A DNA stretch of 22,516 nucleotides from Clostridium sp. OF09-36 (GTDB lineage: Bacteria; Bacillota; Clostridia; Lachnospirales; Lachnospiraceae): positions 1 to 22,516 of the forward strand of contig NZ_QUMD01000039.1 in assembly GCF_003481985.1 (NCBI RefSeq). The letters run 5' to 3'. The notes beneath the pieces were generated by a model that was given only the letters and a program-made list of their open reading frames with translations, ran no database searches and was not told the origin of the DNA. The position numbers were made by a program, and so were the translations under genes. Position 1 is the first letter of the stretch. Each line of letters starts with the position of its first letter. Shown one piece after another: positions 1-7,310 of the stretch.

Positions 1-815
1 TGAAAGGAAAAAGAGTGATTGCAGGCATTCTGCTTGCGGGAATTTTAGCAGTCACCCTGGCAGGGTGTAAAAACACAGATAACACGAAAGAAGAAACCGA
101 AAAGCCTGTCATTACGCTTGGCAGCGACAACTATCCACCATACAATTATCTGAATGAGGATGGTGTACCGACGGGGATCGATGTAGAACTGGCTACGGAA
201 GCTTTCAAAAGAATGGGATATCAGGTGGAGGTTGTCCAGATTAACTGGGAGAAGAAAAAAGAACTGGTGGAGAGCGGAGAGATTGACTGTATCATGGGAT
301 GTTTTTCCATGGAAGGACGCCTTGACGATTACCGCTGGGCAGGACCATATATAGCAAGCCGTCAGGTGGTTGCTGTAAATGAGAATAGTGATATTTATAA
401 ACTGAGTGATCTCGAGGAAAAGAATCTGGCCGTTCAGTCCACAACCAAACCGGAAGGCATCTTTCTGGACAGGACGGATGAGAGAATTCCAAAACTTGGA
501 AATCTTATCAGTCTTGGACATCGGGAACTGATCTATACGTTTCTTGGGAAAGGATATGTAGATGCAGTTGGCGCACATGAAGAATCTGTCGTCCAGTATA
601 TGAAAGATTATGATACAAGCTTTCGTATCCTGGAAGAACCTTTGATGGTTGTTGGGATAGGAGTTGCTTTTGCAAAAGATGATGACAGAGGAATCTGTGA
701 GCAGATGGACCAAACACTGGAAGAGATGCGGCAGGATGGCACGTCCCTGAAAATCATTGAAAAATATCTGGATGATCCCCAGAAGTATCTGGAGGTGGAT
801 GATCTTGGATATTAA
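1..815 (+). CDS. Family-3 extracellular solute-binding lipoprotein (5' end cut by window edge)
   Basis: A membrane-anchored substrate-binding protein of the SBP_bac_3 type (amino acid/polar solute binding), acting outside the membrane. The frame is open from the window edge: reading from position 3 gives KGKRV followed by the hydrophobic stretch IAGILLAGILAVTLAGC, a textbook lipoprotein signal with lipobox LAGC. The bases 'tg' at 1-2 fit an ATG whose A lies one base outside the window, so the internal GTG at 15 is probably not the start. The mature part begins KNTDN and carries the family pattern SDNYPPYNYLNEDG, then GIDVELATEAFKRMGY. Total length near 270 residues is normal for the family. 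No permease or ATPase gene follows; the next gene is a sensor kinase whose start overlaps this gene by 17 bp, so the protein may serve as a ligand sensor rather than a transporter part (inference). Confidence 0.88.
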   Translation, partial: KGKRVIAGILLAGILAVTLAGCKNTDNTKEETEKPVITLGSDNYPPYNYLNEDGVPTGIDVELATEAFKRMGYQVEVVQINWEKKKELVESGEIDCIMGCFSMEGRLDDYRWAGPYIASRQVVAVNENSDIYKLSDLEEKNLAVQSTTKPEGIFLDRTDERIPKLGNLISLGHRELIYTFLGKGYVDAVGAHEESVVQYMKDYDTSFRILEEPLMVVGIGVAFAKDDDRGICEQMDQTLEEMRQDGTSLKIIEKYLDDPQKYLEVDDLGY

Positions 816-2961
816 GAAAAAGACAAAAGAAAAACGAATCCAGCTGCTCGGCGGTGTGATTGGAATCTGTGTGGCTGTAGTCTCCCTGTTTTATTTCTTC
901 CACGCAGAAAAAGCGGAAGCAGAGAAAAGAATGGTGGAGATTGTAAACTATGTCAAAGTGCAGTGCTCCACCTACACCCATTATAATGAATCTTCGGAAT
1001 CCAAAAGTCTCCTCCGTGCAATTGAAAGTGCCAGACAGATGAGTACAAATATTAGCATGGAAACAGAAAACGGCGGGCAGTTAAGTGAGGATTTTCTGAA
1101 AGAAAACCTGCAGACTCTCTGGGTGGATGGTATCCTTGTATTGGATGCAGATGGAAAGACGGACTGTGAATACAGCACAGATGAGTTTTTGACCAATGAG
1201 ATTACGGAGTATCTGCAAAAAGACATTATCATGGATTTTACCGGATATGAAGAAAGATCTTATTCAGAACGGTTTGCCAGAGAAGATGGATCCTATATTG
1301 ACATTGCAGCTTGTGCCAGAAAAGATGCACCGGGTATTGTTGCAATCTACTATTACACATCTCCTGAATTTGCCAGAAACTATACACTGACAATACAGGG
1401 ACTTTTAAAAGGTTATTGTACTCAGAAAGATGGAACGATTATTGTTGCTGACGAGGGAGTTGTTGTTGCCAGCAATGATGAGAGTCTGCTGGGGCAGAAT
1501 ACAGCTGACAACGAAGTTGTTCAGGCAATGAAAAAGCATACAGACAGTCAGCATATCCATCATTTAAAGACGGAAGGAATCGGATGTTATGGAGTCATGC
1601 TGAAGCAGAGTGATTATTATATCTATGCATATCTTCCGGATACGGAAGTGTTCCATAACCTCCCATTAAGTGTAGCAGGTGTTATTTTTCTTTATTTTCT
1701 GATGTTCAGCATATTCTGGTTCTGGACCTACAGAACCAATCTGGCACACCGGAAACAGGAACAGGAAAAAGATGAAAAATATAAAGCAGAACTTCTGATA
1801 GCTGCAAAAAAGGCAGAAGCCGCCAATGAGGCGAAAACAGAGTTTCTCCAGCGGATGAGCCATGATATCCGGACTCCGATCAATGGAATCTGCGGCATGA
1901 TTGATATGGCAGAGCATTATGCAGATGATATGGAGAAGCAGACGGAATACAGGACAAAGGTTAAAGAGGCATCCAATCTACTGCTGGAACTGGTAAATGA
2001 TGTTCTGGACATGAGTAAGCTGGAGTCAGATGATATCGTTCTGGAAGAGAGTCCATTTAATCTGAGCATAATTTTTGAGGAAGTGCTTGTTGTGATTGAA
2101 CAGATTGCTGCAGAACAGAATATCCGAATTGTATGGGAGAAAAAAGAAATCAAACACCGTGATCTTATTGGAAGCCCGAGGTATGTGAAACGTGTGATGA
2201 TGAATATCCTGTCGAATGCGGTGAAATATAACAGAGAAAACGGGCAGATTTATATCAGCTGCAGGGAAATTTCATCCGAACAGCCGGAAATGACGATAAT
2301 AGAATTTGTCTGCCGGGATACCGGAATCGGAATGACAGATGAGTTTCAGAAGCATATTTTTGAACCATTTGCACAGGAGCATGCCGGAAGCCGCACAAAA
2401 TTTGCAGGAACAGGTCTGGGAATGCCGATTACAAAGAAACTGGTTGAGAAAATGGGTGGTACCATTACTTTTGAAAGTGAAAAAGGCGTAGGGACGACAT
2501 TTGTGATTCGGGTTCCATTTAAAATAGATCCGGATGCGGATAAACGTGAAGAACAGAAGGAGGTATCCGAAAAATCTATAAAGGGACTGCATATTCTTCT
2601 GGCAGAAGATAATGAGCTGAATATGGAAATCGCCGAATTTGTGCTTCAGAATGAAGGCGCTGACGTGTCAAAAGCCTGGAATGGACAGGAAGCTGTTGAA
2701 GTATTCAAAAAAAGTGAACCTCGTGAATTTGATGTCATTCTTATGGATATTATGATGCCGGTCGTGAATGGTTATGAAGCCACAAAGATGATCCGGTCTC
2801 TGGAAAGAGAGGATGCAAAGGAAATACCGATCATTGCAATGACAGCAAATGCGTTCACGGAGGACAGAATAAGAGCAAAAGAAGCAGGGATGGATGAACA
2901 TGTTGCTAAGCCTGTTGATGTGGAATTACTGGTAAGGGTAATTCATAAATTGGTAGGATGA
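799..2961 (+). CDS. Hybrid sensor histidine kinase (TM-extracellular-TM-HisKA-HATPase-REC)
   Basis: Membrane sensor kinase of 720 residues. TM1 is at about 17-34 and TM2 at about 288-310, enclosing an extracellular domain of about 250 residues that would read the signal. The HisKA box MSHDIRTPINGI has the phosphoacceptor His near 355. The HATPase part shows the N-box NILSNAVKYN, then DTGIGM and GTGLGM. A C-terminal receiver has the acidic pair in AEDNELN, phosphoacceptor Asp near 650 (LMDIMMP) and the KP motif near 704. I chose ATG 799, behind GGAGG at 791-795; the spacing is short (3 nt). The frame is also open from a TTG at 757, but that start has no clear binding site. The gene overlaps the solute-binding gene by 17 bp and the next gene by 4 bp (ATGA). 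The intramolecular receiver suggests a phosphorelay, plausibly ending on the downstream REC-HD-GYP protein. Confidence 0.93.
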   Translation: MILDIKKKTKEKRIQLLGGVIGICVAVVSLFYFFHAEKAEAEKRMVEIVNYVKVQCSTYTHYNESSESKSLLRAIESARQMSTNISMETENGGQLSEDFLKENLQTLWVDGILVLDADGKTDCEYSTDEFLTNEITEYLQKDIIMDFTGYEERSYSERFAREDGSYIDIAACARKDAPGIVAIYYYTSPEFARNYTLTIQGLLKGYCTQKDGTIIVADEGVVVASNDESLLGQNTADNEVVQAMKKHTDSQHIHHLKTEGIGCYGVMLKQSDYYIYAYLPDTEVFHNLPLSVAGVIFLYFLMFSIFWFWTYRTNLAHRKQEQEKDEKYKAELLIAAKKAEAANEAKTEFLQRMSHDIRTPINGICGMIDMAEHYADDMEKQTEYRTKVKEASNLLLELVNDVLDMSKLESDDIVLEESPFNLSIIFEEVLVVIEQIAAEQNIRIVWEKKEIKHRDLIGSPRYVKRVMMNILSNAVKYNRENGQIYISCREISSEQPEMTIIEFVCRDTGIGMTDEFQKHIFEPFAQEHAGSRTKFAGTGLGMPITKKLVEKMGGTITFESEKGVGTTFVIRVPFKIDPDADKREEQKEVSEKSIKGLHILLAEDNELNMEIAEFVLQNEGADVSKAWNGQEAVEVFKKSEPREFDVILMDIMMPVVNGYEATKMIRSLEREDAKEIPIIAMTANAFTEDRIRAKEAGMDEHVAKPVDVELLVRVIHKLVG

Positions 2962-4469
2962 TGAAAAATATGGATAAAAGACAAAAAATACTGATTGTAG
3001 ATGATGCAAAGTTAAACAGAGATATATTGAAGGAGATTCTGGGAGATACTTATAATTATCTGGAAGCTGAAAATGGAAATCAGGCAATCGAGATGATAGG
3101 AGAAAATATTGGAATTGATCTGATGCTTTTAGATATCAATATGCCACAGATGAATGGTTTTGAAGTCTTGGAAATAATGAAAAGAAGCCAGTGTATTGCT
3201 GAAACTCCTGTGATCATGATATCTTCTGAAGATGCTGTTGATACTATGCGTAAGGCATATGAGCTGGGAATCACAGACTATATCACACGACCGTTTGATT
3301 CTGTGATTGTAAAGAAAAGAGTTCAGAATACCCTGGGCCTCTATACGAACCAAAAGCATCTGATCAATGTGGTTTATAATCAGGTTTACGAAAAAGAAGA
3401 AAATAACAATATCATGATTCGGATTATGAGTAATATATTGGGATCCCGTAACAGCGAGAGTAGAGAGCACATCCTGCATATAAAAACAGCAACGGAGATG
3501 ATGCTGAGACAACTGGTAAAAGTAACAGATGATTATCCTTTAACAGAGGCAGATATTGCTTTGATTACAACTGCTTCTTCCCTTCATGATATTGGTAAGA
3601 TTCGTATTCCGGAAGAAATATTGAATAAACCGGGCAGACTTACCGATGAAGAATTTAAGATTATGAAAAAACATAGTGAGCTTGGCGCAGCTATAATTAA
3701 GGATATGGACTTTCCACAAGATCATCCACTGGTACATACCGCATGGGAAATCTGCAGGTGGCACCATGAAAGATGGGATGGAAAGGGCTATCCGGATGGA
3801 TTGAAAGGTGAAGAAATACCAATTTCCGCACAGGTGGTATCGATTGTTGATGTTTATGATGCACTTACAAGTGAAAGATGCTATAAGAAAGCATTTGATC
3901 ATGACACAGCGATTCAAATGATCCTGGATGGACAATGCGGACAGTTTAATCCAACCCTTCTTAATTGCCTGAAAGAACTGAGTATTCAGCTTTCAAAAAT
4001 GCTTAATAAAGAAATGGACGATAATAAATATTCTCATGAAATACAAAGGCTTTCGAATGAAATACTCAGTGATAAATCCTTACCGAGCCAGATTTATTCA
4101 CAGAGTCTTGTCAAGGTCATGCAGGAAAAAATCGATTTCTTCAAATCGAACAGTGGCATGAATTCGATTGATTACAATGCGGTTTCAGGTCAGCTTACTA
4201 TATTAAACGGAAATCAGCAGATATTATGTCAGAGAAATAATCCGAAAATTGATCTGTTCAAAGAATTCGGAGTAAATGAAGAAGATGTTCAATATATTCG
4301 GGTTTTGTTACACCAGACATCTGTACAAAATAAAGAAATCTCTGTGAAGATAAAAGCGACAGTGGAAAATAATAGTCAGATGTATAAAATGAAATTGCAT
4401 ACGCTGTGGTCGCCAATGAAGAAAGACGTATGCATAGGAATTATCGGGTATTTTGACACTGTAAAATAG
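2958..4469 (+). CDS. Response regulator with HD-GYP domain, putative c-di-GMP phosphodiesterase
   Basis: Cytoplasmic REC-HD-GYP protein of about 503 residues. The receiver (about 9-125) has the acidic pair VDD at 15-16 and phosphoacceptor Asp59 in LMLLDINMP; the usual KP dipeptide is RP here (Arg111-Pro112). The HD-GYP domain (about 165-345) shows HDIGK (His209, Asp210), HHERWDGKGYPDGL (268-281, GYP intact) and VDVYDALTS. The ligands of an active phosphodiesterase seem present, so hydrolysis of c-di-GMP is likely (family knowledge). Residues from about 390 to 503 form an extra C-terminal region that I cannot name; its predicted alternation of strands resembles a PAS-like fold (weak). Three starts compete: ATG 2958, which overlaps the kinase stop, ATG 2961 and ATG 2970. 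Tight coupling to the sensor kinase suggests that the two proteins form one signalling pathway. Confidence 0.92.
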   Translation: MMKNMDKRQKILIVDDAKLNRDILKEILGDTYNYLEAENGNQAIEMIGENIGIDLMLLDINMPQMNGFEVLEIMKRSQCIAETPVIMISSEDAVDTMRKAYELGITDYITRPFDSVIVKKRVQNTLGLYTNQKHLINVVYNQVYEKEENNNIMIRIMSNILGSRNSESREHILHIKTATEMMLRQLVKVTDDYPLTEADIALITTASSLHDIGKIRIPEEILNKPGRLTDEEFKIMKKHSELGAAIIKDMDFPQDHPLVHTAWEICRWHHERWDGKGYPDGLKGEEIPISAQVVSIVDVYDALTSERCYKKAFDHDTAIQMILDGQCGQFNPTLLNCLKELSIQLSKMLNKEMDDNKYSHEIQRLSNEILSDKSLPSQIYSQSLVKVMQEKIDFFKSNSGMNSIDYNAVSGQLTILNGNQQILCQRNNPKIDLFKEFGVNEEDVQYIRVLLHQTSVQNKEISVKIKATVENNSQMYKMKLHTLWSPMKKDVCIGIIGYFDTVK

Positions 4470-4568
4470 AAAATGCAAAGCAGTTGAGGGGGATATGGCA
4501 TATCCTGTTATGGAAAACACTCTGTTTTATAGCAATTGTTTTGATGATTTCCCAGTATTTTAGATTTG

Positions 4569-4589
4569 TATCGAAAACTGTTTACGATA
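4569..4589. promoter_or_regulatory. Operator-like 21-bp palindrome upstream of the symporter gene
   Basis: The arms are TATCGAAAAC and GTTTACGATA around a central T; 9 of 10 positions are complementary. It sits in the 285-bp gap between the HD-GYP gene and the symporter gene. A second, shorter inverted repeat (TTGTA, 7 nt, TACAA) lies at about 4688-4704. Such symmetry is typical of operators for dimeric repressors of sugar-uptake genes (LacI or GntR type). The regulator itself is not in the window. Nothing else definite was seen in this gap apart from a weak hairpin without a T-run at 4491-4505. Confidence 0.4.
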
Positions 4590-4754
4590 TGTTAATTCAT
4601 CAGTAATTGAGTGGTGGGAGTATGTAACCCCTATCATTTTGTGCACATTCTGTCTCATAAAAGATATGGAGTTTTCCCACGCATTTTTGTATAGTAGTTA
4701 CAACGTATTGAAAAGGCAGGATGACAAAGACTATTATATGAAAAGGGGATTAAA

Positions 4755-5618
4755 ATGGAAGAGAAGACATACCTGAAATGGCATAACAAAGTGGGGTACG
4801 GAAGTGGTGATATCGCAGGAAACGTAGTTTATGCGTTCCTGTCATCTTTTGTCATGATTTACCTGACAAATACAATTGGCTTAAATTCAGGAATCGTTGG
4901 CACATTAATTGCAGTATCCAAATTATTTGATGGTATAACGGATATCTTTTTTGGAACCATGATCGACCGGACAAAGAGCAAAATGGGTAAGGCAAGACCC
5001 TGGATGTTTTATGGTTTCTTTGGCTGTGCTATCACGCTCTACGGAGTTTTTGCGATCCCTACTAATATGGGTAAAACTGCGCAGTATGCCTGGTTCTTTA
5101 TTTGCTATACCCTGTTAAACGCAGTATTCTATACGGCAAATAACATCGCATATGCAGCACTGACTTCTCTGGTAACAAAGAACAGTAAAGAACGAGTGCA
5201 GATGGGTTCTTTCCGTTTCATGTTTTCCTTTGCTACAAACCTTGCAATTCAGTCTATTACTGTAGGAGCAGTTGAGCTTCTTGGTAACGGTGCAGCAGCA
5301 TGGAGAATCATTGCGCTCATTTACTGTGTGATCGGTATCATCACCAATACGCTTGCTGTATTTTCCGTAAAAGAACTTCCGGAAGAAGAATTGAAATCTA
5401 ATGGTTCTATGGGGATTGAGGATGATAAGCTTTCTTTCAAGCAGACTGTAAAGCTGCTGTTTGAGAACAAGTATTTTTCCATGATTTGTGTGATCTACAT
5501 TCTGCAGCAGCTTCGTGCAGCAATGGTTAATGTGGGAATTTTCTTTATGACCTATGTTCTTTTAAATAAGAATTTTGAACAACCATTTTACCAGTTGAAG
5601 TACAGATCACATAATTAG
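4755..5618 (+). pseudogene. GPH/MFS-type sugar:cation symporter, 3'-truncated
   Basis: Amino-terminal part of a glycoside-pentoside-hexuronide:cation symporter (MelB-like; major facilitator fold). The start ATG 4755 has AGGGGA just upstream at 4744-4749. The protein opens with WHNKVGYGSGDIAGNVVYAF, the family's first membrane helix, and continues through GTLIAVSKLFDGITD and MGKARPWM, the cytoplasmic loop signature. The family is usually 450-500 residues with 12 helices; here only about seven to eight helices remain. After TYVLLNKN at about residue 275 the frame runs into unrelated sequence (EQPFYQLKYRSHN) and stops. From that junction on, the opposite strand reads as a tyrosine integrase, so the gene was broken by recombination. 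It is unlikely to make a working transporter. Confidence 0.85.
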
Positions 5619-6267
5619 TCTTGATGCGATTGTTCTCCTGCAACTGTTGTAGACGTTCCAGGGCGATCAGAGCGTTATTGTTAAGTGGAATCTGCCGAGT
5701 GCCAGAGCGTGATTTTGTAGTGGTGATAATCTGCTTACTGCCGGAGGCATCGGTGGTATCTCTTTTTTTGACTCTGGAAGCATTTTACCGAATGGTAAGT
5801 GTCTTGGTATGGAAATTGACATTATCCCATGTCAGGGCAAGTGCTTCTCCGGAACGCAGTCCCGTATTGAGAATAAGGGCATAGGCAGGGGCGTACCAGT
5901 ATCTTAGCCGCCCTGTTTTGTAACACATAGATTGAGCAGCTTCTAAGAGTTCTACATCGACATCTGGTAGAATTGCAATCTCCTTTGTTTGAATGCTCAT
6001 ATTTTCCTGCTTTGGAAGTTGTACACCATCTACTGGATTGTAGCCTATATTCCTTGTTGCTACTGCATATCGGTAGCAGTTATTCAGAAGATCATAGACT
6101 TTCTTTAGAGTAGAATAGGAAAGCGTAGTGGTGTATGAATTGATCAACGCCTGGATTCCCAAACTGGTTAAAGTACCTAGCTGGCTCCGACCAACGGATG
6201 TATTTTTTATTTGCTTTAAGTAGGTTTGTTTCAGACGATCATAGGAAGATGGCTTTAAGCTGGGCAT
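5575..6267 (-). pseudogene. Tyrosine integrase fragment with internal nonsense codon
   Basis: Remnant of a conjugative-element or phage type tyrosine recombinase. The open part (6267 to 5785) has the core-binding domain (SLKPSSYDRLKQTYLKQI, STLKKVYDLLNNCYRYA) and the first half of the catalytic domain with Arg I in LILNTGLRSGEALALTW. A TAA at 5785-5787 interrupts LTIR-stop-NASRVKKRD. The same frame then continues (SRSGTRQIPLNNNALIALE, then NYVICTSTGKM) until it meets the truncated symporter at about 5570-5580. The catalytic HxxR and Tyr segment is absent. At the 5' side the usual arm-binding domain of about 80 residues is missing: the frame upstream of Met at 6265-6267 is open for only about 18 codons and has no start. 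The fragment is therefore broken at both ends as well as interrupted. Confidence 0.85.
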
Positions 6268-6377
6268 GCCAAAAGTGAAGGTCGCAGAACAGAAATTGCT
6301 CAGACGAGGGCTCGTTTGAAGTTAGCTTTATCAATGCAATAAGAGATACATAAATTATTCAAATAAAGATACCATAA

Positions 6378-6406
6378 TTCATCATAGTATGGTAAAATAA
6401 TTATAT
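6378..6406 (+). promoter_or_regulatory. Candidate promoter of the small hydrophobic-peptide gene
   Basis: TTCATC and TTATAT separated by 17 nt, followed directly by a GC-rich leader at 6407. The match to the sigma-A consensus is modest. The stretch TATGGTA just before the -10 is also found in the opposing promoter at 6691-6725, which supports a shared, inverted promoter architecture. A 7-bp inverted repeat (TACCATA, then TATGGTA) flanks the -35. Confidence 0.35.
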
Positions 6407-6510
6407 GGGTGCCACCATAACGGTAGGCGGTTGGTCCTTCTGCGGAGGGACTGTGACCCTCCGATTACATAGAAACCTCACGGGAATCTGATAGAAGGAG
6501 GGCTTAGCCA

Positions 6511-6609
6511 ATGAGTATTGCTGATGTAATAGCACTGTTGAGCTTATGCTTTACGTGCTTTGGTCTCGGCTACAAAGTTGGCCGGGATAGTAATAAGACA
6601 CAAAAATAA
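6511..6609 (+). CDS. Tiny hydrophobic peptide, putative type I toxin (holin-like)
   Basis: A 32-residue peptide. It opens MSIADVIALLSL, continues through a single hydrophobic helix (CFTCFGLGYKVG) and ends with a charged tail RDSNKTQK. One membrane span plus a basic/polar tail is the form of type I toxins of the TxpA/holin-like class (family knowledge; membership not proven). The ribosome-binding site GAAGGAGGG (6494-6502) is very strong. A CCCTCC stretch in the leader (6457-6462) could pair with it and hold it closed, as in structured toxin mRNAs. The stop codon lies inside the terminator stem, and an antisense promoter faces the gene from the right. The peptide is too short for ordinary gene callers. 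It could also be a harmless membrane peptide; the gene architecture is the main argument. Confidence 0.6.
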   Translation: MSIADVIALLSLCFTCFGLGYKVGRDSNKTQK

Positions 6610-6725
6610 CCGCCCCCAGTCCAGCAACTAGAGCGGTTATTTTTTAACTAATCTTGTTCAGGACCAACCGTCTATCGGTGGTATCCTTCTATAATATAGT
6701 ATACCATAGTTTTGAAAATATGCAA
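6600..6725 (-). ncRNA. Candidate antisense antitoxin RNA with its promoter
   Basis: On the minus strand TTGCAT (6725-6720) and TATACT (6703-6698) are 16 nt apart; an overlapping TATTAT lies at 6696-6691. A transcript starting near 6690 would first form a hairpin (left arm GGATACCACCG, right arm CGGTTGGTCC, with small bulges) and then end at the shared terminator, about 90 nt in all. It would be fully complementary to the 3' end of the toxin-like mRNA, the geometry of TxpA/RatA-type type I antitoxins. Existence of the RNA is inferred from promoter, hairpin and terminator only. Confidence 0.5.
6602..6645. terminator. Bidirectional terminator at the 3' end of the toxin-like gene
   Basis: Perfect 12-bp stem: AAAAATAACCGC (6602-6613) and GCGGTTATTTTT (6633-6645 region), with a loop of about 19 nt. 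It gives a T-run on both strands, so it can end the plus-strand toxin mRNA and a minus-strand antisense RNA. The toxin stop codon TAA is part of the stem. Confidence 0.8.
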
Positions 6726-6784
6726 GTTGGATACGTTCAAATATCCTGTAAATAGTGAAAAATGGGCCTTTGAAATCAAAATAG

Positions 6785-6803
6785 GGCACCAATAAGGCAC
6801 CAA
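6785..6803. repeat. Short direct repeat near the att-like site
   Basis: GGCACCAA occurs twice (6785-6792 and 6796-6803), 11 bp from start to start. Closely spaced direct repeats of this kind next to a tRNA-derived core often serve as arm-type sites for the integrase amino-terminal domain (family knowledge). Their role here is inferred from position. Confidence 0.4.
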
Positions 6804-6855
6804 ACAGAATGCGAGGGGTGAAAACTCCAGTATTTATGCGGTTCCTGGAGGCAGA

Positions 6856-6909
6856 AAAGCAAGGTCTGCAATACCCTGATCACCAGTTCAAATCTGGTTG
6901 TCGCCTCTC
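6856..6909 (+). other. tRNA-Cys(GCA) 3'-half relic, probable attachment-site core
   Basis: From about 6861 the sequence follows the 3' half of a clostridial tRNA-Cys: anticodon arm with loop CTGCAAT (anticodon GCA at 6868-6870), then a perfect T arm (CCAG, loop TTCAAAT, CTGG) and an acceptor strand TGTCGCC followed by T, the discriminator expected for tRNA-Cys. The matching 5' half (GGCGACA acceptor and D arm) is not present upstream, the anticodon stem has one A-C mismatch, and no CCA follows. It is therefore not a working tRNA. Integrative elements that target tRNA genes carry just such a 3' part as their att core. A tRNA-style terminator follows at once. Confidence 0.55.
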
Positions 6910-6938
6910 AAATCCCTTGATTTTTCAAGGGATTTTTT
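6910..6938 (+). terminator. Rho-independent terminator behind the tRNA-Cys relic
   Basis: Perfect stem AAATCCCTTG / CAAGGGATTT with a 6-nt loop and a T-run to 6938. It is probably the former terminator of the tRNA gene and is the landing site of the group II intron that begins a few bases later. Confidence 0.85.
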
Positions 6939-6942
6939 CTTA

Positions 6943-7307
6943 TGTGCCGAGCATGGCACTAATCTTACTGGTGCAAGTCCAGTCACAGGTATTTACCGCC
7001 AAGTGTAATGAACCACAAGTCGGTACCAGTAACGGTATGGATGGGGGAAGTGGTGTAGCAAAGTTCTTGAGCCTACGAACAGAAATTTGATAAGGCAATT
7101 AGGTGGGTAAGATTGCAAGGCAAATCGAAGCCCCAATGGTAAACGTAAACCGAAATTGTAAATCAAGAGGTTGTGGAACGAAAGATTAGTGTCTTACCTC
7201 GGAAGACCCTACTCACATATTGAAATATAAGTTGTAGAGCCGTATACGAGACCCGTATGTACGGTTCAATGGGAGGGGTGAAAATATTTATTTTCCCTCT
7301 ACCCTAT
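6943..7307 (+). mobile_element. ORF-less group II intron, probably class C
   Basis: A ribozyme of about 365 nt. Domain V is at 7237-7267: GAGCCGTA pairs with TACGGTTC (catalytic AGC triad at 7238-7240, including the G-U wobble), TACG pairs with CGTA, and a 2-nt bulge TG lies on the 3' side. Domain VI is at 7271-7307, a GGGAGGG / CCCTCTACCC helix with an unpaired A near the 3' end, and the intron would end ...CTAT. The 5' end reads GTGCCGAGCATGG, resembling the start of bacterial class C introns. Domain IV, which normally carries the reverse transcriptase gene, is reduced to a few bases (7216-7233). Position directly after a terminator hairpin is the habit of class C introns. Without its own protein it could splice or move only with help in trans. 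Confidence 0.78.
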
Positions 7308-7310
7308 TAA

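Noticed and set aside
45..713. Long open frame on the minus strand
   Set aside because: It is the shadow of the solute-binding lipoprotein gene, whose signal peptide and family motifs are clear.
4708..4739. TTGAAA-18-TATTAT as promoter of the symporter gene
   Set aside because: Transcription would start about 10 nt before the ATG, inside the ribosome-binding site; a real promoter is probably further upstream.
5621..5884. 87-codon plus-strand open frame
   Set aside because: Its opposite strand reads as conserved integrase sequence, so it is an antisense shadow.
6809..7090. 93-codon plus-strand open frame
   Set aside because: It runs through the tRNA-Cys relic, the terminator and the group II intron, all structural RNA sequences.
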